A stretch of 5,506 nt of DNA, from NCBI GenBank assembly GCA_045648985.1, contig JAZROZ010000007.1:1-5506 (forward strand), written 5' to 3'. The position numbers and the translations under genes are program-made. The DNA comes from SIG437 sp045648985. Its GTDB lineage: Bacteria; Bacillota; Clostridia; UBA1381; UBA9506. Positions 1-3,648 of the stretch are shown here, one piece after another. The notes under the pieces are model-generated. The model did not search any database and had not been told where the DNA came from. It worked only from the letters and a program-made list of their open reading frames with translations. The stretch's first letter is position 1. Each line of letters begins with the position of its first letter.

Positions 1-1113
1 ATCAATTTTTATGATGTTTTCCTTCATGTAGTCAGCAGTAGCAGAAAAATATGTGTTCATAGTAACTCTTATATCAGTATGTCCCATTATCTCCTGAAGG
101 ACTTTAGGCGGCATACCTGCCTCTGCACAACGTGTAGCAAATGTATGTCTGAGTGAATGAAGGTCAATCTTTCCTTCGGTAACTGTATTATCAAGGATAT
201 TATACTTCTTCAGAACTCTTTGAAACTGTGAATATACTTGCGATGTGGATATGAGCTTGCCTCGATGCTTGAAAATTATACCACTCGTTTTATCTCCTAT
301 GCAGTCGGCGAGAAGCTCCCGGACATCTTCCGTCATTGTTAAGGTTCTTCGGCCTGCGTTCGTCTTTGTAGTATCACCTAAAATAGCGGCGCCTTTTTCT
401 CCTCTGGAGATAGTACGATGAACTGTGAAGCGGTTGAACATAAAATTTATATCCTCAACGTGCAACGCATTTACTTCTCCCATACGCATACCGCTTGCTA
501 AAGACAGAAGCATTTGTCTGCTATAGAGTATCTCCTCAGTCTGAAGAACGTGTATCAGTCTTTTTTGTTCGTCTTTGGTTAATGCTCTAACAGGGATAGC
601 TATTTTTTTAGATTTAGGTTTTTTTATATATTCCATAGGATTTTCCGCTATGATTTTCCGCTTTTTAGCTTCTTTAAAGGTTTTGGTAAGCATTTCAAAA
701 TATTTATTAATTGTCGATTGTGAATAGTCGAGGGTACCACCGATGAAGTGCCTGAGCTGCGTTTCCGTTACATCCTGGATAGCGGTATTGTAAAGAGGCT
801 CTAAAGTTTTAAGTGTTTCTATATGTCTGTAATAGGTCGGCTCTTTAAACTCATTTTGGTTGAGTTTATCATCCAAAATCTGTTTAGCTAAATGATAAAT
901 AGTAATATCGTTTTTGTCAACGAAAGTACCCGTATAGATTTGAAATTCTATGCTCTTTAGCTTTTCTTTGACTTCCTTCTTAGTTTTACCATAAACTGTT
1001 TTTCTTTTCCTCTTGCCATAAAAATCGAAGCCTAAGCCTATCTGACCAACATATAAATTTCTTTTTTCGTCAAAATAGACTGCGCCTTCTCCTCTGGCTC
1101 TTCTCTTTGCCAT
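1..1113 (-). CDS. int: Phage-type tyrosine recombinase / integrase (C-terminal end cut by window edge)
   Basis: Site-specific recombinase that would integrate the element at its attachment site and excise it. 371 codons are open from the ATG at 1113 to position 1 with no stop, so only the last few residues are missing. The N-terminus (about residues 8-60, with EGAVYFDEKRNLYVGQI) looks like an arm-DNA-binding domain. Residues about 70-165 form the SAM-like core-binding domain, and about 175 onward the catalytic domain. All catalytic residues are visible: R210 in SGMRMGE, K250 in TTKTNAGRR, H319 and R322 in HSLRHTFAT, H345 in MGHTD and the nucleophile Y355 in NTYFSA. An AAAGGAGT ribosome site (1123-1130, 9-base spacer) supports the start. 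I see no convincing minus-strand promoter immediately upstream, so expression may come from read-through of the repressor gene. The host attachment site is not visible and probably lies beyond position 1. Confidence 0.97.
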   Translation of the reverse strand, partial: MAKRRARGEGAVYFDEKRNLYVGQIGLGFDFYGKRKRKTVYGKTKKEVKEKLKSIEFQIYTGTFVDKNDITIYHLAKQILDDKLNQNEFKEPTYYRHIETLKTLEPLYNTAIQDVTETQLRHFIGGTLDYSQSTINKYFEMLTKTFKEAKKRKIIAENPMEYIKKPKSKKIAIPVRALTKDEQKRLIHVLQTEEILYSRQMLLSLASGMRMGEVNALHVEDINFMFNRFTVHRTISRGEKGAAILGDTTKTNAGRRTLTMTEDVRELLADCIGDKTSGIIFKHRGKLISTSQVYSQFQRVLKKYNILDNTVTEGKIDLHSLRHTFATRCAEAGMPPKVLQEIMGHTDIRVTMNTYFSATADYMKENIIKID

Positions 1114-1135
1114 AAAAAATACACTCCTTTTTTGA

Positions 1136-1165
1136 TTGACAAATAGAGTGCATTTATGGTACAAT
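1136..1165 (+). promoter_or_regulatory. Strong plus-strand promoter between int and repressor
   Basis: TTGACA (1136-1141), an 18-bp spacer and TACAAT (1160-1165) make a near-consensus sigma-A promoter pointing away from int and toward the repressor gene. The predicted start is near A1172. No plus-strand coding gene follows. Instead a terminator-like hairpin lies about 30-60 bp downstream, so the promoter most likely drives a small RNA. It lies just upstream of the int ribosome site and opposes any rep-to-int read-through. Confidence 0.75.
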
Positions 1166-1201
1166 TTACTTACTGAGTAGTGTGTACCTTGTATGCACTC
1201 T
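1145..1201. repeat. 57-bp interrupted inverted repeat upstream of int
   Basis: AGAGTGCAT (1145-1153) is mirrored by ATGCACTCT (1193-1201), and GGTACA (1158-1163) by TGTACC (1183-1188). Both arm pairs are centred on the same base, 1173, separated by 4-nt mismatched segments, with a 19-nt core. The left arm overlaps the spacer and -10 of the plus-strand promoter, and the predicted start sits at the centre. It could be a DNA site (operator, or an Int/Xis arm site) or, in a rep-int read-through mRNA, a hairpin ending about 14 nt before the int ribosome site. Confidence 0.7.
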
Positions 1202-1241
1202 TGCCGTTGTGGTATTCCCGTACCATAGCGGCATTTTTATT
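1172..1241 (+). ncRNA. Predicted ~70-nt small antisense RNA between int and repressor
   Basis: The unit is defined by a near-consensus promoter (1136-1165) and a terminator hairpin (1202-1233) followed by T5-A-T3. I see no ribosome site followed by a start codon in it. The two G-U wobbles of the hairpin pair only in the plus-strand RNA, and on the minus strand they become C-A mismatches, so the structure is consistent with plus-strand transcription. The RNA is fully complementary to the rep-int intergenic part of a minus-strand transcript and carries the right arm of the inverted repeat. A role in damping integrase expression is inference. I do not recognise a named RNA family. Confidence 0.6.
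1202..1241 (+). terminator. Intrinsic terminator of the predicted small RNA
   Basis: A 13-bp stem (1202-1214 with 1221-1233, including two G-U pairs), loop TTCCCG, then TTTTTATTT. In the minus-strand direction the stem has two C-A mismatches and no following T-run, so it should act only on plus-strand transcripts. It would also stop plus-strand RNA polymerase before it reaches the repressor gene. Confidence 0.75.
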
Positions 1242-1320
1242 TATCTTTTGCATTTAATTTATTATTTTATTTATATTTAGTTCACTCGTTCTGATGCGGA
1301 GCTTAGTGTTGAAGTTTCGT

Positions 1321-1626
1321 TTATATTCCAAGAAGTTTATTAACGGCTTCTTGCATTTGTGGGTTTTGCCTATACTTGATTATGAGTTGTTCTTCTATGG
1401 GAGAAAGATGTATTTCAGGCAACTCTTCCCATCCCATTAGATACGAAGGAGAACAATTGAGTATGGATGCAAGTTGTACAATAATATGATGTTTTATATT
1501 TTTTATTTCTCCACTCTCATATCGTTGGACGGTAGCTTCTTTAACATTTAATAAGTCTGCTAACTGTGATAATGTATAACCTCTTTTTAATCTTAATTCT
1601 TTAATTCTTTTTTGAAGTTCAGTCAT
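1321..1626 (-). CDS. Small XRE-family lysogeny repressor (CI/ImmR-like)
   Basis: A 101-residue DNA-binding protein expected to hold the early promoter shut in the lysogen. The XRE helix-turn-helix occupies residues about 6-60: TLSQLADLL forms the first HTH helix, KEATVQRYESGE the recognition helix and following turn, and LASILNCSPSYLMGW the usual C-terminal part of the domain. About 35 residues follow, probably for dimerisation. There is no LexA/S24 self-cleavage domain, so RecA-driven autocleavage is not expected. The chosen start (ATG at 1626) has AGGAGG at 1634-1639 with a 7-base spacer. An ATG at 1665 in the same frame would add 13 residues read through that ribosome site and the -10 region, so it is rejected. 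Transcription starts from the minus promoter at 1654-1682, whose -35 lies under operator-like site O1, implying autoregulation. The gene is divergent from the Cro-like gene, the standard phage switch layout. Confidence 0.9.
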   Translation of the reverse strand: MTELQKRIKELRLKRGYTLSQLADLLNVKEATVQRYESGEIKNIKHHIIVQLASILNCSPSYLMGWEELPEIHLSPIEEQLIIKYRQNPQMQEAVNKLLGI

Positions 1627-1653
1627 AAGAAAACCTCCTAACATTACAAGAAG

Positions 1654-1682
1654 ATTATATAACAAACTTTCGCAAAATGCAA
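1654..1682 (-). promoter_or_regulatory. Repressor promoter
   Basis: On the minus strand: TTGCAT (1682-1677), a 17-bp spacer and a perfect TATAAT (1659-1654), giving a start near 1647 and a leader of about 20 nt before the repressor ATG. The -35 and part of the spacer are covered by operator-like site O1 (1667-1683), so bound repressor or Cro should block it. Confidence 0.85.
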
Positions 1683-1683
1683 T
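1667..1683. promoter_or_regulatory. Operator-like site O1 (degenerate)
   Basis: CTTTCGCAAAATGCAAT matches 14 of 17 bases with O2 (1709-1725) and follows the same 5-N7-5 layout, though its symmetry is imperfect. It covers the repressor -35. The centre-to-centre distance to O2 is 42 bp, close to four helical turns. Likely used for repressor autoregulation or by the Cro-like protein. Confidence 0.65.
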
Positions 1684-1708
1684 AGTTTTTTTAAAAAATT
1701 CAAAATAA

Positions 1709-1725
1709 CTTACGCAAAATGTATT
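1709..1725. promoter_or_regulatory. Operator-like site O2
   Basis: CTTACGCAAAATGTATT has the left half-site CTTAC of the strong sites O3 and O4 and shares the GCAAAAT centre with O1. It touches the first two bases of the -35 of the Cro promoter (1724-1729), so occupancy could repress or help position polymerase there. It lies upstream of the repressor promoter and might also support its activation. Confidence 0.65.
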
Positions 1726-1752
1726 GACAAGGATTGTTTTGTATGCTAAAAT
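1724..1752 (+). promoter_or_regulatory. Early lytic (Cro-side) promoter
   Basis: A perfect TTGACA (1724-1729), 17-bp spacer and TAAAAT (1747-1752), preceded by TG at 1744-1745 as an extended -10. The start is predicted near 1759, inside operator-like site O3, leaving a leader of about 27 nt. This is the strongest visible promoter for the plus-strand genes and probably serves the whole early operon. Confidence 0.9.
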
Positions 1753-1754
1753 TA

Positions 1755-1771
1755 CTTACGTAATAAGTAAG
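1755..1771. promoter_or_regulatory. Operator-like site O3
   Basis: CTTACGTAATAAGTAAG consists of perfect 5-bp arms (CTTAC and GTAAG) around a 7-bp centre. It covers the predicted start of the early promoter and ends right against the AAAGGAG ribosome site of the Cro-like gene. A bound repressor here would block initiation directly. Confidence 0.85.
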
Positions 1772-1785
1772 AAAGGAGTGAGACT

Positions 1786-2013
1786 ATGAAATATGCGTGT
1801 GATGTTGTAGAAATAAAAAAGGAAATGGCAACTCAAAATATTAGTACAATAGGCGAATTGTCAAGTTTATCTACAATTAGTCGAAACACTTTAGGGAAAA
1901 TCTTAAATGCACAAGAGCAACCTTCAGCAGCAGTTATGTATAAATTAGTTGATGCTTTAAATTTAAGCCCTGAAAAAGCAGGAAGTATTTTTTTTAAACA
2001 CAACTTACGTTAA
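1786..2013 (+). CDS. Cro-like XRE helix-turn-helix regulator
   Basis: A 75-residue protein that is almost entirely one Cro/C1-type helix-turn-helix domain. Residues 20-40 (STIGELSSLSTISRNTLGKI) give the two HTH helices, and YKLVDALNLSPEKAGSIFF the following helices. It is the first gene of the rightward early operon, divergent from the repressor, which is the classic position of Cro: a small protein that competes at the same operators and turns off the repressor promoter. AAAGGAG at 1772-1778 with a 7-base spacer fixes the ATG. Its last codons and stop overlap the palindromic site O4, so the gene carries a likely binding site for itself or the repressor. Function is inferred from fold, size and position. 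It could instead be a second repressor-like regulator. Confidence 0.85.
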   Translation: MKYACDVVEIKKEMATQNISTIGELSSLSTISRNTLGKILNAQEQPSAAVMYKLVDALNLSPEKAGSIFFKHNLR

Positions 2014-2020
2014 ACGTAAG
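2004..2020. promoter_or_regulatory. Operator-like palindrome O4 on the stop codon of the Cro-like gene
   Basis: CTTACGTTAAACGTAAG has perfect 7-bp arms (CTTACGT and ACGTAAG) around TAA, and the central TAA is the stop codon of the Cro-like gene. The 5-N7-5 framework and half-sites are identical to O3, 249 bp away centre to centre. It is the most symmetric of the four sites. A DNA loop with the O1-O3 cluster or a transcription roadblock are possible roles. A plain RNA hairpin is unlikely to terminate, because no T-tract follows. Confidence 0.75.
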
Positions 2021-2043
2021 TAGTATGGAACGAGGTGTAATTA

Positions 2044-2256
2044 ATGGCATTTGATTATTCAATGCTTAGGAAAAGAATACGAGAAGTATTTGGAAATGTG
2101 ACAGAGTTCTGCAATAGCTGCAGAATCAATGAAGTGGAATTTCTGAAAAAGGTAAATAACAAAAAGCCTTTTTCTACAGATGAGGTTATACTGATAAGCG
2201 ATGTATTACACGTTTCAGAAGATGAAATAAAAGCATTTTTCTTTACAAAACTATAG
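2044..2256 (+). CDS. Small phage HTH protein, DUF739-like (second Cro-type regulator)
   Basis: A 70-residue protein starting MAFDYSMLRKRIREVFG, which resembles the opening of DUF739 phage proteins (MAFDYSKLRGRI-type). These have a Cro-like helix-turn-helix fold. Here residues about 18-40 (NVTEFCNSCRINEVEFLKKV) would form the HTH, and TDEVILISDVLHVSEDEIKAFFF the C-terminal helices. GAGGTG at 2032-2037 serves the ATG. The gene starts 30 bp after the Cro-like stop and is in the same operon, just downstream of site O4. Having two small HTH proteins in tandem behind the early promoter is common in Firmicutes phages. What this second one binds is not known from sequence. Family assignment is from memory of the motif, not a search. 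Confidence 0.75.
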   Translation: MAFDYSMLRKRIREVFGNVTEFCNSCRINEVEFLKKVNNKKPFSTDEVILISDVLHVSEDEIKAFFFTKL

Positions 2257-2276
2257 AAAGTAGGTGAAATAATATC

Positions 2277-2528
2277 GTGTCCACAAAAGAACATTTAACA
2301 GATGCAGAGATAGAAGCAGAGATAAAAAGGCTCTCAGGCTCTCCTGCAGTTAAACTTGCAATAAAGGAAAACAATCTGAAGAACAAAAGAAAGCAAAGGC
2401 TTTTCCATTTGCGTTGGTTAGAAAAAAGAGGCAAGGAGCTCCTGGCAAAAGGTATCACACCTGAGAACATAGAGGCGGTCCTTAAGCTCGAGCAGAAGAA
2501 TTTTAAAAAAGAAAAAACGAACGTCTAA
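2277..2528 (+). CDS. Conserved-looking small basic phage protein, function unknown
   Basis: An 83-residue, highly charged protein, mostly helical by appearance. An acidic opening (HLTDAEIEAEIKRLSGSPAV) is followed by a basic stretch (NNLKNKRKQRLFHLRWLEKRGKELL) and then GITPENIEAVLKLEQ. The GTG start at 2277 is supported by AGGTGA (2262-2267) with a 9-base spacer. The pattern resembles short uncharacterised proteins in early regions of Firmicutes phages, but I cannot name a family or function. There is no signal peptide or membrane segment. It starts 20 bp after the preceding gene, in the same operon. Its last codons form the left arm of a 9-bp inverted repeat whose right arm lies after the stop. 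Confidence 0.75.
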   Translation: MSTKEHLTDAEIEAEIKRLSGSPAVKLAIKENNLKNKRKQRLFHLRWLEKRGKELLAKGITPENIEAVLKLEQKNFKKEKTNV

Positions 2529-2551
2529 AGCTTGCAGGCTACCGTTCGTTT
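2515..2551 (+). repeat. Inverted repeat spanning the end of the 83-aa gene
   Basis: AAACGAACG (2515-2523) pairs with CGTTCGTTT (2543-2551) over a 19-nt loop. There is only a short T-run, which belongs to the stem, so this is a weak terminator or attenuator at best. It overlaps the last three codons and the stop of the gene. Confidence 0.5.
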
Positions 2552-2557
2552 AAGCTC

Positions 2558-2590
2558 CCCATCAGGAAGATGAGGTATTTTCAGTTTTAC
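2558..2590 (+). terminator. Weak terminator-like hairpin in the gap after the 83-aa gene
   Basis: CC plus CATC (2558-2563), loop AGGAA and GATG (2569-2572), then GG with one bulged A, followed by TATTTTCAGTTTT. The stem is only 6 bp, so at most partial termination is expected. The whole gap (2529-2647) holds no recognisable gene. A poor promoter match, TTTTCA-N17-CATTAT (2578-2606), is also present. Together they would allow the downstream genes to be set apart from the Cro group. Confidence 0.3.
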
Positions 2591-2647
2591 ATACTGTAGA
2601 CATTATACCACTTCTTCCGGGAGAAATCAAGAGAAAGGAAGAAGAAA

Positions 2648-2830
2648 ATGAAAAAACTAAAGAAAATAACATTTTATGCTATGACTATTTTAGCCGGGAG
2701 TGCAGCATTTACTTCCGCTATGACCTTCAGGAACGTAACCAGAGAAGCAATAGCTATATATATCGGCTCTCTTGTATGGCTTATTATAGCCGCTATCGAA
2801 GCGGAAAAGAAAGAAGGTGCTGCAGAGTGA
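2648..2830 (+). CDS. Small two-helix membrane protein, function unknown
   Basis: A 60-residue protein with a basic N-terminus (MKKLKK), a hydrophobic helix at about residues 8-25 (TFYAMTILAGSAAFTSAM), a short polar turn (FRNVTRE), a second hydrophobic helix at about 34-51 (AIAIYIGSLVWLIIAAIEA) and a charged tail. The K-rich N-terminus followed by the first helix suggests a hairpin in the membrane with both ends inside the cell. AAAGGAAG at 2634-2641 with a 6-base spacer supports the ATG. Its TGA overlaps the GTG of the downstream ImmA/IrrE-like gene (GTGA, 2827-2830), so the two are translationally coupled. The family is not recognised. Superinfection exclusion, a membrane partner of the protease or a holin-like role are all only guesses. 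Confidence 0.75.
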   Translation: MKKLKKITFYAMTILAGSAAFTSAMTFRNVTREAIAIYIGSLVWLIIAAIEAEKKEGAAE

Positions 2831-3267
2831 AAAATAATATAATCATAGCAGCAAAAACATTTGCTTTAAAAGAACTCAATGGAAATTTGAGTATTGAAAG
2901 TCTTACTGAAGCATTAGAAAGACGCAACTATAAAATAATAGTTTTTAGTGATGAGGACAAGAAAAAGCTATGGCAAAAGTACTTCAGTGCAAGAGATGTC
3001 GACTATCCACCCAGAGCCTTTACCGAGTTAAAACCAAAGAGGAACAAACAAAATAAAGGGAAAGTGTATTTAAGTGATGCTCTTGACTATGATTATAATG
3101 CTGAAACAAAGCTTATGATATTATTGCATGAAGTAGCTCATGTTGTTGTAGGACATGCAGACATTCCCACAAATAAGAAATTTAATCATCTATTGGGAGA
3201 AATAGAAGCAAATGCATTTGTTTACTTTGTTTTGAACGCTTTAAATGTGGAGGTGCATCATGGATAA
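2827..3267 (+). CDS. ImmA/IrrE-family zinc metallopeptidase
   Basis: A 146-residue protein with the zinc-protease motif HEVAHVVVGH at residues 101-110 (metal ligands H101 and H105, catalytic E102) and a downstream GEIEANAFVYFVLN (124-137) carrying the glutamate ligand typical of ImmA/IrrE proteins. Known members cleave XRE repressors such as ImmR and so trigger induction of mobile elements. The resident 101-aa Rep is the natural candidate substrate (inference). The GTG start at 2827 overlaps the stop of the membrane-protein gene and has GAAGGTG at 2813-2819. An in-frame ATG at 2776 would add 17 residues lying wholly inside the membrane-protein gene, so it is not preferred. Unlike many immA genes it is not beside the repressor but on the opposite strand in the lytic operon. 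Its end overlaps the start of the next gene. Confidence 0.92.
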   Translation: MKNNIIIAAKTFALKELNGNLSIESLTEALERRNYKIIVFSDEDKKKLWQKYFSARDVDYPPRAFTELKPKRNKQNKGKVYLSDALDYDYNAETKLMILLHEVAHVVVGHADIPTNKKFNHLLGEIEANAFVYFVLNALNVEVHHG

Positions 3268-3523
3268 TTTTGAATATTCTGAACAGTCTGCTACAACGCA
3301 AATGTCTGAAGCAAAAAACAATACCGAAAAAGACTTGATATTTTACGGCTCAAAGGACGTAGCAAAGATGTTGTCTTGTTCTATACCTAAAGCACAAGAG
3401 ATAATGCACAGACAAGATTTTCCGCTTATTCAGGTAGGTAAAAAGATGTTGGTTTTTAAAGATGCTTTTGTAAAGTGGGCTATGGAAAAACGAACAGAAA
3501 AGCAGATAAGGGGGATTAGGTGA
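3260..3523 (+). CDS. Excisionase-type HTH (HTH_17/MerR-like winged helix) DNA-binding protein
   Basis: An 87-residue protein. After a polar, probably disordered N-terminus (1-25), residues 28-75 match the excisionase-family winged helix-turn-helix pattern: FYGSKDVAKMLSCSIPKAQEIM (HTH), then FPLIQVGKKMLVFKDAFVKWA (wing and final helix). Such proteins include Xis factors that bend attachment-site DNA and steer integrase toward excision, and DNA-binding regulators of the same fold. The chosen ATG at 3260 has GGAGGTG at 3249-3255. An in-frame ATG at 3245 would lie before this site and is rejected. It overlaps the last 8 bases of the protease gene, and its TGA overlaps the ATG of the next micro-ORF. 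Xis activity is plausible because an integrase is present, but a regulatory role is equally possible. Confidence 0.8.
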   Translation: MDNFEYSEQSATTQMSEAKNNTEKDLIFYGSKDVAKMLSCSIPKAQEIMHRQDFPLIQVGKKMLVFKDAFVKWAMEKRTEKQIRGIR

Positions 3524-3648
3524 TGTACTATAACACGTGGAAGATAATTAAATCAGTACTTGGTCCGGGCGAATGTGAAAAGCAAGACGTGCATCAGGAA
3601 GAGGAAGGAGTGAAAAATTGGCAACAGGAAAAAGATATTACTGGATAA
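3523..3648 (+). CDS. 41-codon micro-ORF between the Xis-like gene and the replisome organizer
   Basis: An ATG at 3523 overlaps the TGA of the upstream gene (TGATG), with AAGGGGG at 3508-3514 eight bases before it. It opens a 41-residue frame (MYYNTWKIIKSVLGPGECEK..., ending EKDITG). The protein has a short amphipathic start and an acidic, glutamine- and glutamate-rich remainder. I see no recognisable domain. It overlaps the first 31 bases of the replisome organizer and contains that gene's ribosome site. The stop-start overlap and good ribosome site favour real translation, perhaps chiefly to couple translation into the initiator gene. It is easily missed because of its size. Confidence 0.5.
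   Translation: MYYNTWKIIKSVLGPGECEKQDVHQEEEGVKNWQQEKDITG

Larger units (their letters stand above)
1170..1253 (-). other. Possible 27-codon leader ORF upstream of int, low support
   Basis: An ATG at 1253 opens a 27-residue frame (MQKINKNAAMVREYHNGK..., ending VHTTQ) that stops at 1170-1172, 57 bp before the int start. It is hydrophilic, with no membrane segment. There is no Shine-Dalgarno sequence before the ATG, and the frame is covered almost entirely by the predicted antisense RNA and its terminator hairpin. It could be a leader peptide, a remnant or chance. Conservation of the reading frame in related elements would decide. It is listed because int leader regions are often overlooked. 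Confidence 0.2.

Noticed and set aside
1146..1253. Type I toxin-antitoxin locus (small hydrophobic toxin plus antisense RNA)
   Set aside because: The antisense RNA is plausible, but the only minus-strand frame encodes a hydrophilic 27-residue peptide without a membrane segment or ribosome site.
1254..1320. Terminator after the repressor gene on the minus strand
   Set aside because: Only imperfect pairing (CACT with AGTG, around 1282-1307) and no T-tract in the minus direction. The stretch is AT-rich with nothing I can call, which leaves read-through into int possible.
1627..1665. Thirteen-residue N-terminal extension of the repressor (ATG at 1665)
   Set aside because: It would be read through the AGGAGG ribosome site and the -10 region of the repressor promoter. 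The ATG at 1626 has ideal spacing and starts the domain.
2055..2470. Minus-strand frames at 2055-2294 and 2243-2470
   Set aside because: They are antisense to well-supported plus-strand genes with good ribosome sites, and have shadow-like Ser/Phe-rich composition without domains.
2776..2826. Seventeen-residue extension of the ImmA/IrrE protein (ATG at 2776)
   Set aside because: It lies wholly within the membrane-protein gene, has an Arg/Cys-rich shadow composition and lacks a ribosome site. The GTG at 2827 has both a ribosome site and stop-start overlap.
3245..3259. Five-residue extension of the Xis-like protein (ATG at 3245)
   Set aside because: It precedes and includes the GGAGGTG ribosome site that clearly serves the ATG at 3260.
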